Positions 10,692-20,331 of a DNA stretch of 64,000 nucleotides are shown piece by piece. The DNA comes from Cordylochernes scorpioides (Eukaryota > Arthropoda > Arachnida > Pseudoscorpiones > Chernetidae): assembly GCA_030710605.1 (NCBI GenBank), contig CP092869.1, positions 9,971,263-10,035,262 on the forward strand. Direction: 5' to 3'. The first letter of the stretch is position 1. Every line of letters starts with the position of its first letter. The notes beneath the pieces were generated by a model. It saw only the letters and a program-made list of their open reading frames with translations. It did no database searches and was not told where the DNA came from. A program made the translations under genes and the position numbers.

Positions 10692-11527
10692 GTGAAAAAC
10701 GTTTTAAAATTACAAAATATTTTCTCACAATGAGTTTCTTTTTATTAAAAAACGCTAGCTTTCAAGTGATAATCGCTCTTCAACGGGCTTAATAAAACAT
10801 CGACTATACCCAACAAGAAATATTTACAAAAACTAACGCGCTTTGAGATCTCAGAAGAAATCAATAGATCAATTTTATAGGTTCTGGATGCCCTAAAAAT
10901 GTAAATAGACATATTCCATAACATTGTTAAATTACATATCAAATAAAATTTCAGTTGTAAATATCCACGCTGTATGTTTTTGTAAATATTTCTTGTAAGA
11001 TATAGTCGATATTTTTTTATTGAGCCCGTTGAAGATCGATTATCGCTTGAAAGCTAGCGTTTTGAAATAAAAATAAACTCAACAACAACAACAAAGCTTT
11101 ATTAAGACCTTTTAGTCTTATACAGATTCTCCAAGCAGAAATATAGGATACATGAAGGAAAAACAGTGATAGAACTTAATGGTAACATGATATTTATATA
11201 CAGGGAAAATTATATAAATACAATCAAGTTAATAGATTAATCTGGACAAATTGTAGGCAAAGAAAGTTACTATACATGGATTTACCACGGATTCTCGTGT
11301 TAGGTCTAGTGGAGTTATTTGGTAGCAGCTCTGAGACTTAGCTATGTAGAACTTTTCCTAGTCATCATCCCCGCCCTTGACATTGCCGGTTGGACTTCAC
11401 TTGTAAGCATTTCGACCTGTGAGTCAATTGTGGAGTCTTCCACTAGTAAATTAGTTGAATCCCTCAAGCTGCTTTTGTATAAAAATGAACTCATTTTGAG
11501 AAAATATTTTGTAATTTTAAAACATCG
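10692..11527. mobile_element. foldback element family P3, split by an insertion
   Basis: The left arm at 10692-10830 (TTTTAAAATTACAAAATATT ... CGCTAGCTTTCAAGTGATAA) is mirrored at 10975-11084 and 11488-11527. The right arm is interrupted by the LTR-like insertion at 11081-11487. Other copies lie at 51305-51908 and 60971-61793. No coding capacity is visible. Confidence 0.75.
11081..11487 (-). mobile_element. solo-LTR-like insertion with TATA and AATAAA
   Basis: About 400 bp are inserted in the P3 foldback arm with AACTCA repeated on both sides, consistent with the 4-6 bp duplication of LTR elements. In minus orientation the end holds TATAAGAC, then TTAATAAAGC about 15 bp later and a GTTGTTGTT tail, an arrangement like a compact U3-R. 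The TATAAGAC...AATAAAGC module is shared with the 133-bp minisatellite unit. TG...CA ends are not clear, so this could also be another non-autonomous element. The duplicate is at 61351-61757. Confidence 0.5.
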
Positions 11528-11958
11528 ATAATATCGCAATTTTGTATTATATGGATACATGATTTGTAAATCTTTCTCTGATTATATCTTTGAAACTCGA
11601 ATGAAATATGATGGAGTAATAATTCAAATCTTATCCTGAGAAAGAAGCCTCCATTCCCCTCAAAGTATTTATTAGATTTAGGTGACGTGACTCAGAAAAA
11701 AGGCTATTTTGAAATTTATTTTTCAAATTTCTCTCATGACCTAAATTTATTTTTGTTAAAATTTGTGGAAGATAAATATTTTTTCTTTCTATATTCCTCT
11801 GTTTATTTTTCTCTAAATAGGCAATTGAATATTTTATGTTATATTTGTCTGAATCCTTATTGTCTCTTATTATATCACAAAATAAAATTAAAATACAATA
11901 AATTATATTTTGAAACAAATTCTATACTCTATCAAACATATATTTTATGTTTTACGAT
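11528..11958. other. AT-rich spacer with no preserved frame
   Basis: There are open frames on both strands here, but they are broken in the duplicate (61795-62230) by small indels, so I do not treat them as genes. Confidence 0.4.
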
Positions 11959-11959
11959 A

Positions 11960-12037
11960 TGATATTTATTCCGATAGATGGCGCAAGCCATCAGCAACTT
12001 TTAGTTGCACGATAAGGAAATGCCTTTTTCTTAATAT
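11960..12037 (+). mobile_element. 3' end fragment of the type I hammerhead element family H1
   Basis: It carries CCGATAGATGGCGCAAGCC, ATCAGCAACTTTTAGTTGC and the final GCCTTTTTCTTAA, as in the complete copy at 34719-34915. The ribozyme part is absent. The equivalent site in the other duplicate holds a P2 palindrome instead. Confidence 0.7.
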
Positions 12038-12224
12038 ATATTTTATAGTATTTTATTCTAATTATAAGAAATGGAAATAACATTCAGACGAAGCATAAAC
12101 AATTATTTTCAAATGATTATCATTAATTCAAAGAAAATATGAATTTTTCCATAATTGAAAGGTGTTAAGTGGTCAAAAGGTTTTTATAAACATTCGAATT
12201 AATCCCAATAAATAATCAAAGAGA

Positions 12225-12460
12225 TAGGAATTAGTATAAGGCAATAACACGATATCTCTATACAGCAAATGAAGACATTAAAACGCGAATGTTTTTTTCA
12301 CAAATAAAACAAACTTCTACTGTCCTTACTGTGATGAAAAAATATTGGAAGGGCTTGGTTCATCAATGGTGAAACATTTCAGCGGTTTCGCCAATTTAAT
12401 CTACCAGACAGTTTCTCTTAGAGTTATAATAATTGTTATATATTTATGTTTCTCTCCTAT
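12225..12460 (-). mobile_element. H2 element (strand-permuted hammerhead family), decayed copy
   Basis: In minus orientation the copy contains the ribozyme-like core (12347-12413), then CAGTAAGGACAGTAG, then an ATAAGACGCG-like stretch, and ends near GATATCGTGTTATTGCC. The same layout is seen in the better copies at 43576-43818 and 48905-49125. Confidence 0.7.
12347..12413 (-). ncRNA. strand-permuted hammerhead-like motif, decayed
   Basis: Stem I (UGGU with ACCA), stem II (UUGGC with ACCAA, 4 of 5) and GAAA are kept, but CUGAUGA reads UUGAUGA, stem III has two mismatches and the fourth helix is lost. It is probably inactive. Confidence 0.5.
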
Positions 12461-12467
12461 ATGTATA

Positions 12468-12656
12468 CCATGATATTGGGTTATGACTCTCTTCAGTACA
12501 GGAGTGGTATTCATTTCATAACATCTTACTAAATAAGTTATGAATTCTGTCTGAATCGATCAGAATGGTGATAAACTGGTGAAGTTACAGGTCCAAAATA
12601 CAATACAATATTTCATACATAGAAGGTTTATACATCAATGATAAACAGAAACTCTT
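12468..12656. repeat. about 190-bp direct repeat J, copy b
   Basis: This is the second direct copy of 10436-10627, about 10% diverged by eye. It abuts the H2 element. Confidence 0.7.
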
Positions 12657-12811
12657 CTCTATATACATTTTTGTACTATTGGATTGATATTCTATCATCT
12701 AGGAAATTGCAGTAAACTCAAAAAACTGTTTATTCATGTAATCTTCCATCGATATTCTATCACGTAGTAGAATATCAGTAAACTAATAAAATGTTTTAAT
12801 ATTAAAAATGA

Positions 12812-13175
12812 AACATAAAGCCTCCAGGGAAATATTATTTTAAAAATATTTTTATTCAAAAATATATCGAGTTTCTATCCAGAATTCACAATAGTATTAA
12901 CAGAAGAATAGATATTCAGGAAATTTATAACATTATATTCCCTGAGCCCAGCCCATAACCCCCAAGTGAAGCACGCGCAACAGAAGCCCGCGTTGATCAT
13001 GTCTTAAAACAAATGTAAACAACTAAAGAAATTTATTTAAGTTTAAATCTTATTTTATTGGCGTATTAAGTATGTAAAATAGTTTCTCCCGTAGAAGGGC
13101 ATACTTGCCCGAAAGCTCGAGATATTTTTAAATAAAAATATTTTTAAAATAAACTTTTCCCTGGAGACTTTATGT
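12812..13175. mobile_element. inverted-terminal-repeat element, CCTCCAGGGAAA family
   Basis: The termini ACATAAAGCCTCCAGGGAAA and the mirror TTTTCCCTGGAGACTTTATG are followed by a mirrored AT-rich stretch of about 45 bp. At 13088-13130 it contains a stem-loop GGGC...GCCC followed by GAAAGCTCGAG. That motif is shared with 8768, 21215 (-), 47207, 58800 and 63490. The duplicate is at about 63231-63580. Confidence 0.6.
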
Positions 13176-13925
13176 TTTTTTTTTAATATTGATTCAAGGA
13201 ATTATTTTATCGAATTGTAAAAAGTTTATTAGTTTACTCTGTCACATATGTTTCTTGAGTGATATATTCAAATTCGCAAGCTTTCGATTTAAATATTATT
13301 TTACAAGAGTTTTTTTCTCAGAGGTTTTTTCATGTATAAACATTCAAAATACATTTTTGTAGAGCCCTATTGATTTGACTAAATATGTTTTACTTTTAAC
13401 GTCTCTTTTCCGATCAGCCTCTTTAACGACCACTCATATCACCTTTCAACAGTTTCAAGCCTTTGTCTTTAAATTATTCATATTTATAAAGGCAGAGGGA
13501 ACTTCTAGAGTCAAAATAAATGTCAAAACCTGACGCCATCTATTGACCGTCGCCGCAAACTAGCGGTCTCAGGTCGGTGACAAAGCCACAACACCAGCTT
13601 TGGCAAACTGAAAAGCCTCCACCTAGAGACCAGTTTCGGGTTAATGGACCTTGTCAGCCTAGGGCGGACTTTATCCCATGAGATCCACCAAGAAATCTAT
13701 GGAATCTTGACACAATCCGTTAAAGAGGTGTTTATCTGGCAAAGTGGCTGGGTAAAATCTCTACTTAAGGGGAGAGGCGCCCTTTGTTTTAATATTGTTG
13801 CGTCAATTTTAATGCGCCCTAAATTTATTCAAAATATTCTATTATATATAATATTTATTTAAAACAGATTATTTAGATTATCATCATTCTTTTTTTAATA
13901 TTTATTGTACATATATCTTGATTCG
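13176..13925. other. unassigned, GC-richer from 13490
   Basis: 13490-13800 is more complex and GC-rich than its surroundings (TGACGCCATCTATTGACC, then CGCAAACTAGCGGTCTC). It may be an LTR or an exon remnant, but I cannot identify it. The frame at 13644-13862 has no recognisable domain. Confidence 0.35.
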
Positions 13926-14169
13926 TTATTGGAGCGAGAGAGGACCTAGACCAAGACTGTGGATCGCGACCTACGAGGAAGACAAGAATAAATAAACGCA
14001 ATAACTTTAAAAGGTAATTTATGTGTTTTTTTAAATTTTATTTATTTACTTTTATTTATTTTCTTCGACTATGGAAACCCGCTCGGGAAACGTGTATAAC
14101 ACCAAGAAGGAGGAAACCAAGGTCGACGACCCTGAAAAGTTGCAACTTGGTGCAACAATATATTAATTT
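13926..14169 (+). pseudogene. possible LTR-retroelement leader and gag start remnant
   Basis: TTATTGGAGCGAGAG at about 13929 resembles a primer-binding-site context. An AT-rich leader and an ATG at 14071 follow, opening a frame that begins METRSGNVYN and stops after about 31 codons. Starts of the METRSG type are common in Gypsy-like gag proteins. The rest of gag is missing. The evidence is a short motif only. Confidence 0.3.
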
Positions 14170-14220
14170 CCTCCCAAAAAATCTCAATTTATTATTCATG
14201 TTGTAATAATAAAAATTGAA

Positions 14221-14320
14221 ATGATAGGGCATGGCTCATCAGTGGTAAGCCCTCCCAACGGTTTCGCCAGTTTAATCTACCATACCTCTCTACTATTGGA
14301 TTATGCTCTTGGTCTTATAT
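14221..14320 (-). mobile_element. H2 element fragment
   Basis: Only the ribozyme-like core and a little of the 5' flank remain. The core is described separately. Confidence 0.6.
14223..14289 (-). ncRNA. strand-permuted hammerhead-like motif (family H2)
   Basis: CUGAUGA, GAAA, the A15.1-U16.1 pair and cleavage base A17 are all kept. Stem I is UGGU/ACCA, stem II CUGGC/GCCAU (4 of 5 pairs) and stem III AGAGGU/ACCGUU with one mismatch. The fourth helix GGGAGGG pairs only partly (CCCU). Confidence 0.6.
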
Positions 14321-14639
14321 ATAGTCTGCGTTTGTTAAGGGGGGTGTAGTGTAGGTAAGAGGAAGGTAATTCAAATCAATTATGGAAATAAGCTTATGAA
14401 TATGTAAAAATATTTCTAAAATATTGATTATTAATTGCAATTCGAGTAATGCTCTTCCACAAAAGAAATATTTTCTAGCATCTCATAAGATGAAGAGGTA
14501 AGTTTGTTGTGAACACTTGACTGGATAGATAAGGAGGGAATTAATTCCAAGTGTATGCAAATGAGACGCAAACTGATTTAAATTTAATATCTGGACTCTC
14601 ACTTTGGAATCTTAAAACTAAATAAATAGCAGGTGATCT

Positions 14640-14750
14640 TTTGGAGATTTGTTCGAGTGGTTGTATAGAGTAGCTGTAGTCACATCTGTTTGGGTCATTC
14701 GATTCTACCTGGAATTACCTGGTTTGTAGCATTTTTATAAATATATCTAC
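14640..14750. repeat. about 110-bp direct repeat K, copy a
   Basis: From GGAGATTTGTTCGAGTGG to TTTTTATAAATATAT. A second direct copy is at 15249-15365, the L2 insertion and a pogo-like piece lying between them. Confidence 0.6.
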
Positions 14751-14762
14751 AGTAGAATTACC

Positions 14763-15075
14763 TCTTCTTCTTTCTTATCTCCACACTGGGTGAAGTAGAA
14801 TGCGTCTGCCTTCGTCATTAAGACTAGGAGCACTACTCAGTGGCAGGCCACTGACTTAGCTCCAAAAGAAATGGCCACCTCTGACATGAGGAACAGACAC
14901 CATGTGCAGCCGCTCCTAACATGGAGTACAGGCACTGCTTATCCTGTATCACTGGAATAGGAGCCCTAACAGGGTACTATCAGCCGGGCCAGCTGAGCTC
15001 AGGTTTTTTACCGAGTTTGTTACTGCTCCCCATCCTCCTTTTTCATCCGGGTTTGGGACCGGCAAAGGCGGAGTT
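14763..15075 (-). mobile_element. L2 short LINE-derived element
   Basis: Same leader and tail as 1891-2199. It is inserted into a pogo-like element whose TIR starts CTACAGTAGAATTACCTC at 14749 and resumes near 15076. Confidence 0.65.
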
Positions 15076-15248
15076 GAACTACCTCTTTCTATAGAAAAAC
15101 ACATAGTTTCAGAATAAACATGTTCTTTATAGAGGTGTACTCTTATTGGAGAGTTGTTATTTAGTAAAAATAGCAGTTTTGACGATAAAAACTGCCTTTT
15201 ATACTGAGGTGTTTCTCAGCGGTAGTGTCTGGTTATTGAGCTGTTGAT

Positions 15249-15365
15249 CTTTCCGGGATTTGTTCAAGTGGTTTTATAGAATAGCTATAGCCACATCTGA
15301 GCTGGGTTATTCGATTCTACCTGGAATTGCCTGGTTATTAGCATTTTTATAAATATAAATATACA
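15249..15365. repeat. about 110-bp direct repeat K, copy b
   Basis: This is the second copy of 14640-14750, ending TTTTTATAAATATAAATATAC. Confidence 0.6.
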
Positions 15366-15379
15366 GACCTCAATCCCGA

Positions 15380-15720
15380 GGGAAAGAAGATCACAACTGT
15401 AGCGAAGGCTACCATCTACAAGTACCATATTGGTCTTGAGGTGGGTAACACCAGCCATCACATCGACCTGCCCACTCTGTGAACTCTCGCAGTCCATCGG
15501 TGGCGGAGTCTTTCCCGCTGTGGGCGCTACCAATGAAGACCTTGTATATATTGTATATATATGTATATTTTTATTAATAATTTTATATATTTACATTTAT
15601 ATATTCCTATATATTTATCATTATATAATCTTATTTACTTATATTTATGTATTTAACTTTATATAATCTTGTATGTATTGTATGAACGTTGTAATAAATC
15701 AGTTTCAATCCCAATCTACA
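15380..15720 (+). repeat. uncharacterised dispersed repeat G
   Basis: A GC-rich block (GAAGGCTACCATCTACAAGT ... GTCCATCGGTGGCGGAGTC) is followed by about 150 bp of TATA-rich sequence and ends at TAATAAATCAGTTTCAATC. Other copies lie at 28635-28925 (+) and 44100-44600 (-, interrupted). The minus frame through the GC block is conserved between copies (reading PTAGKTPPPMDCESSQSGQ) but has no certain homology. The AATAAA near the end suggests a retroelement 3' end or LTR. Confidence 0.55.
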
Positions 15721-15916
15721 GTAGAACTACCTCTTTCTAAAGTGAAGTTTGATTCTACCGTGTATTTCCTGTATTTAGATGAAGCGCTAATGTCTTATAA
15801 ACTTTTATTATATTTTACCCATATATCGGATATATTGTCATATGTAACTTTGTAATATAATAAAATTTTCTCTATCCGTATATGTAAGACAATACTAGAG
15901 ATTGAATTTATAAGTT

Positions 15917-16042
15917 TCTCTTCTTCTTCTTTCTTATCTCCACTCAATCACACTAAGGTATCAAGCTTGTAAAGCTTGAGAATTTTGATGATGTCTGCCG
16001 GGGATGAGTAGAGCTCATCAATGGATGAGTCAATACAGTTTT
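15917..16042 (-). pseudogene. LINE 3' tail fragment
   Basis: In minus orientation it gives the last 35 or so codons of the RNase H-bearing LINE family (…DSSIDELYSSPAD…), a stop and the AAGAAAGAAGAAGAAG tail. Confidence 0.7.
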
Positions 16043-16329
16043 AAGTAAACCTTTTTAAATTTTAAGTTGACATTTATAAGTTTAACTACAAATTACTCAT
16101 TATCGAAGTTCAGAGTGCAAATTTGAAATCCTCTATTTGTTCAAAACCTGTAATAACATGTAAATATAAGTCCGTTACTGAGATCCCTTGTGGGAGAGGT
16201 GAAAAAAAATGGTTTCCGATACTGTGCGCTGTTTTTACATTTAGATAACACAAATTTGCATATTAATCGTGGAAGATTCTTTTGTATTCTGATTCATTCA
16301 AAACTATCATTTGGTAAAATATATATATA

Positions 16330-16472
16330 TTGGGACTCACCAAAATGAGGTTTATAGACAGGTCACTATTAATGTAAAATGGTTTACATTTTAATGTTTA
16401 AAATCGGGCGCTATAGAGAGGAAGGCGCTATTTAGAGGGAACGCTATAGAGCGCTTTAGACAGGTTTAACTG
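16330..16472. mobile_element. pogo-type MITE fragment
   Basis: It holds one degenerate 91-bp-type unit and the right terminus (CAGGTTTAACTG then TA). The left TIR is missing. Confidence 0.7.
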
Positions 16473-16479
16473 TATATAT

Positions 16480-16760
16480 ACCCTATATATGTGAAAATAT
16501 AATAGAAAAATAAAAAGGGTCAGGTGTTGATAATATCCTGTTTTGATTCTTGAAATTGTTGCCGTTAATTCTCTGTTAATGTTGAGGTTGTATATGGACT
16601 GGGGTATTTTAGTTTTTGTAATGAGTTTTGCTTTTGTATTTACGTCTTTCAATGTTATTGAACTGGTTTCCAGTGGCTGTTTTCATCCTTCCTTCGCTAG
16701 GCCATCAGCCTGTTCATTGCCCTCTATTCCAACATGGGCTGGTATCCATTACTTGGTATA
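16480..16760 (-). pseudogene. LINE RNase H domain fragment
   Basis: Minus-strand reading gives WIPAHVGIEGNEQADGLAKE, the C-terminal catalytic motif of retroelement RNase H (His and Asp of the H-V-G...N-E-x-A-D signature). About 75 more codons follow before the frame meets the pogo MITE. There is a stop just after the motif. It belongs to a family different in detail from the 886-1325 LINE. Confidence 0.75.
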
Positions 16761-16769
16761 ACCATGGAA

Positions 16770-17894
16770 CACTATGTAACCCTTTTGAAATGTTATTTCA
16801 TGATTTCCAATGATTATAAGAAGTTTAAAAATTGGACAATATACTTTCCAATGTTTGATTTTGTTTCCAGAAATGTTTAATATTTTAGACTTTGCTTCAT
16901 ACCTATATCGAATTTGTGATTTATCCAGATTAGTCAAATATTGTGGAAACCCATGCGAAGTTAACACAGAGACACACACAAAACACAAAAATATATTTTA
17001 CTCATTTATATAGATTTAATATCCTATGATGCCTTGACCATGTTGATTCGAGAAGTCTTTTTAATATCTCCTAAAATTTCTATGCCAATCTTGGCGAGTC
17101 ATTGAAGCAATTCCTAGGCCGAACTGCCAAGGGTCAATAGCCAGAGACACACGAATAAAAGGATTTATGTTTGAAAATTACTCGAAACCTCGTCATTTTG
17201 TGAAATTTATTGAAGAAATTTTGGCAGGGAACTCAAATTAATATACATCATAGATTATCTGAAAATTTGATCAAAAGAGTTATATATACATAGTTTCTCG
17301 GCTTATATAAGAGAATCACACATGTATAGAAAAAAATACAGATTATAATTAGTTATGATAATCGAAAAGCGAGTAATATATCATTTAGAAATATAAAATT
17401 CTAGACTATATATGCAAATAGATAAATATATTATATCATATATTTATATAAATTCTATTAATATTTTTTTGTAATTTTCGAGTGATAATAACAAATTGAA
17501 ATATCGCTTTATAATATTTGCACTATTCTCAATTATGTTTAGCTATAAGTGTATATTAGAGAGCAAAAAAGAACCGGAATCATCAGGATTTGTGTATATG
17601 CAAAATTTCTTATTTCATCAAAAAAAAAAGATGAATATTTCACCAGCTCATCGATATTCCATTCTAAGAAATTCAGAGATTCCTAATATATTTTTTTTTA
17701 TCAGAGGCGTGCTAAGTATAATGGGCTCATTTCCTTCCACAAAAATGGGCGCTTTATCTTGTAAACTGGTGACAGAGAGCTGTCTTTATCGGAGGGCCAT
17801 TTTGTCTCAGGTCATCTATCATTTTGTTTTAGGGGCGTCGATTTTCTGCCAACACCGTTATTGGCTCTTCTCAACCTGCCTGGATGGTTTGGAT
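16770..17894. other. unassigned AT-rich sequence up to the gap
   Basis: No recognisable gene is seen. Short overlapping frames exist at 16749-17013 and at 17496 onward, the latter running into the Ns, but none carries a motif. Confidence 0.35.
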
Positions 17895-17994
17895 NNNNNN
17901 NNNNNNNNNNNNNNNNNNNNNNNNNNNNNNNNNNNNNNNNNNNNNNNNNNNNNNNNNNNNNNNNNNNNNNNNNNNNNNNNNNNNNNNNNNNNNN
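17895..17994. other. assembly gap, 100 N
   Basis: Exactly 100 Ns, the usual placeholder for a gap of unknown size. The right flank begins directly in a foldback repeat arm. Confidence 0.98.
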
Positions 17995-18243
17995 TCTATC
18001 GATAAAATTTGTAACAAATAAATTTACTGGAAAAATGTGTTTGTTTTCAATAATATTATCACTCACAGAACTTAATGTAATTATATAAGTTATTGAATGA
18101 GAAGACTTGGTAGTGAAAATGAACTTATAGGTCCAAGTCCTCTCATTTAATAATTTATATAATTAGAGAGTAGAGATAATATTTGATGATATTATTGAAA
18201 AGTAAAACATTTCCTGTAAATTTATTTGTTACAAATTTTATTA
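17995..18243. mobile_element. foldback element, empty target of the minisatellite element
   Basis: The outer arms (AAATTTGTAACAAATAAATT and its mirror at 18215-18241) and the inner arms (TTATTGAATGAGAAGAC and the mirror CTCTCATTTAATAA) make a long hairpin. 18177-18243 matches both flanks of the 4511-8316 element joined without it, so this is a paralogous empty site. Confidence 0.7.
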
Positions 18244-18487
18244 TAATGCATTAGCGCGCCATCTGTTATTAAAATTCACAACTATTATAGACGCGTAAGA
18301 TTCTTTTAAAAAATAAACAATTTCTACTGTCCTTAATGCAATGGAATAATTAATGGAAGGGCCTGGGAGGGTTCACCACTGATGAGCTAGGCCCTCCCAT
18401 TATTTTTTTCATAGCAGTAAGGGCAGTAGAAATTGTTTATTTTTGAAAACAATCATACGCGTCTATAATAGTTTCGAATTTTGACAA
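18244..18487. mobile_element. palindromic derivative of the H2 element
   Basis: The arms ACTATTATAGACGCGTAAGA and the mirror TACGCGTCTATAATAGT enclose mirrored CAATTTCTACTGTCCTTA segments. The centre keeps GGGAGGGTTCACCACTGATG and a CCCTCCC but lacks the GAAA strand, so the ribozyme core cannot form. It begins with GCGCGCCATCTGTTA, the AGATGGCG-type end. Confidence 0.65.
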
Positions 18488-18488
18488 A

Positions 18489-19034
18489 TCTATATATATA
18501 AAATTGAATGTCTGTCTGTCTGTCTGTACTCTATAGATTCAAAAACCATACATCCAATCGCCGTGAAATTTTGGATATTATTAGGTATATCACCGGGAAG
18601 GTTTTTGAAAAATAATTTCCTGAATATCTTGAATATCCTTAGAGTTATTTGCAGATTTGTAGATTTAACTCGCAAGCAGCGCCCCCATTGTGACGATGAT
18701 TAACAAGTTTTCTTATCACTAAGAGTGTTATCTTAAATATTATTTATCAAAAGTAAGATTATCTCAGGATGACACGGCAATGTGACACGGGAAAAAATGT
18801 TCACTTTATCGAGAGATTCAAATTTACGTGTTTCAAATTATCAAAATATATCTTTTTTTTTAAATAGGTTTTTAGAGAGTTGTTTTAACAAATGTTCGCT
18901 AGACAAACCTTTACTCGGGTAAAACCCCGGGCGAAGCCAAGTACGTTTTATAAGTTTATAGAGAATTGTTTTAACAAATGTTCGTTAGACATTCACTCGG
19001 GTAAAACCCGGGCGAAGCCGGGCACATCCGCTAG
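18489..19034 (+). mobile_element. non-autonomous Helitron, 546 bp
   Basis: The 5' end TCTATATATATAAAATTGAA then GTCTGTC repeats is typical of arthropod Helitrons. The 3' end carries a hairpin (CCCGGGCGAAGCCGGG) 10 bp before the terminal CTAG. It sits between A (18488) and T (19035), the Helitron insertion rule, with no target duplication. A second, older copy of the 3' hairpin region lies inside at 18915-18950. It has no Rep/helicase coding sequence. Confidence 0.85.
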
Positions 19035-19038
19035 TTTT

Positions 19039-19117
19039 ATTATAAAATAAATGAAGCTTCCAGGGTTAAGTTTATTTTGCTTCAATTTAACCCTGGAAGC
19101 TTCATTTATTTTATAAT
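19039..19117. repeat. near-perfect hairpin with GAAGCTTCCAGGG arms
   Basis: Arms of about 31 bp flank a 16-nt loop. The CTTCCAGGG core relates it to the CCTCCAGGGAAA element family (12812). It abuts the Helitron 3' end. Confidence 0.75.
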
Positions 19118-19124
19118 ATTATAA

Positions 19125-19620
19125 ATCAGGGAAGAGAAGAAATTTTAATGTAGATAAATAAAAAAAACAGCCACGATATAGAATACAAATTTTATAAAGG
19201 GGATAAGTGATAAAGATGAATAATGGTAAAAATGTTCAGAACTTTATGTAATTAGGCTTGTGAATGAGGCTCAATTTATCCTATCTGGACTATGGAATGG
19301 TTAATTAATATAATTTCACGTATGAGCTCGCAAACAAAAGGGCGTAAACGGGACGGCCATTCTGCTAATACCTCCAATAAATGCCGTGAAATATGGCCCA
19401 GGAAAATTTATGGGAGTTGTTGTCCTCTGTGGATCAATAGAATGGCACTATAAGCCAGGTGCAGCGTTCTACCACGTTGATGAGCTTGTATGTAGGGAAT
19501 ATTTACATATTTTGGTATTAAATCACGCGTGAATGCGTGGTCAAATGTGTAAGGTATATTACAAAGTGAGAATTGTGACATAAAATTTATATTTTTACAT
19601 ATTAAATGGAATTCTATACA
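19125..19620. other. unassigned
   Basis: It contains a more complex block at 19330-19520 (GGACGGCCATTCTGCTAATA onward) with an 80-codon minus frame but no recognisable domain. Confidence 0.35.
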
Positions 19621-19995
19621 GCTCTTCTTTTTGTTCTTTCTTATCTCCACTCAATCATATTAGGGTATCAAATTGTGACCCTTGATGGTGTCTGTTTGAC
19701 AACCATCATGACTTGGTGAAGTAGAATGCGTCTGCCTTTGTCATTAAGACTGGGAGCACTACTCAGTGGCAAGGCCGACTTAGCTCCAAAAGAAATGGCC
19801 GCCTCTGACATGAGGAACAGACGCCATGTGCAGCCGCTCCTAACATGGAGTACAAACGCTGCCCATCCTGTATCCCTGGAATCCTTACAGGCTACTATCA
19901 GCGGGGCCAACTGAACCCAGTTTTTTTAACGAGCTTGTTACTGCTACCCCTCCTCCTTTTTCATCCGGGCTTGGAACCGGCTAAGGCGGAGTTTT
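19621..19995 (-). mobile_element. L2 short LINE-derived element
   Basis: The leader at the right end (GGTTCCAAGCCCGG in minus sense) and the LINE tail (TGATTGAGTGGAGATAAG) at the left end are both present. This copy also retains about 25 bp more of the LINE 3' end than the others. Confidence 0.65.
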
Positions 19996-20079
19996 CTATA
20001 CATCTGAATAAATGAGACAGCTGGTTGGATGTATACAAGGATATTTACGTATACTCGTTTTTATTTATTATATACAGGG

Positions 20080-20331
20080 GAGTATTCACCTGATTACAAT
20101 ACTATAAGGAATAATCTTGTGCGTGGAGACGTAGGTGGACTTGCCTTCTTAATAAAAAACATAAAATATGAAGAAATTAACGTAAACACCAACAGAGATA
20201 AGACAACCGAATTTCAAGTCATTAAAATCTCTCTAAAGAATCAACGAACATTAAAAATAATAAATTCCTACCACCCAGACCCCACCCCAATAGACATAAC
20301 AACTTTGGATTACAAGACACCACAATCATAG
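20080..20331 (+). pseudogene. LINE endonuclease domain fragment
   Basis: The frame reads GGLAFLIKN early and IINSYHPDPTPID later. These correspond to the GG-x-A-x-x-I strand and the x-N-x-Y-x-P motif of apurinic-type endonucleases in non-LTR retrotransposons. Only about 80 codons of the domain remain, without the catalytic N-terminal Glu or the C-terminal SDH region. Confidence 0.65.

Larger units (their letters stand above)
1..13595. repeat. segmental duplication, copy 1 (left)
   Basis: This whole stretch recurs in the same orientation at about 53555-64000, in the same order. Position 230 matches about 53780 and position 13595 matches 64000. By eye the copies differ by about 2-5% in substitutions, plus indels from tandem-array length and element insertions. 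The copy may continue to the left of the window. It is either a genomic segmental duplication or an uncollapsed second haplotype. Confidence 0.9.

Noticed and set aside
13088-13130. Hammerhead-like stem followed by GAAAGCU in the CCTCCAGGG family (also 8768, 21215, 47207, 58800, 63490)
   Set aside because: All six copies have C-Y-G-U-N-G-A or a more divergent form where CUGANGA is needed (A6 absent), stem I pairing is inconsistent and stem III is not formed. It resembles a hammerhead but does not meet the core rules.
15480-15540. Walker A-like GPTAGKT in the minus frame of repeat G
   Set aside because: No other ATPase motif lies nearby, the frame is short, and the unit behaves as a non-coding dispersed repeat.
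17496-18005. 169-codon frame crossing the Ns
   Set aside because: The gap of unknown length lies inside it, and the readable part has no domain.
18366-18410. CACTGATGAG inside a GGGAGGG...CCCTCCC hairpin
   Set aside because: The GAAA strand and the stem III/cleavage strand have been deleted, so no hammerhead of any order can form.
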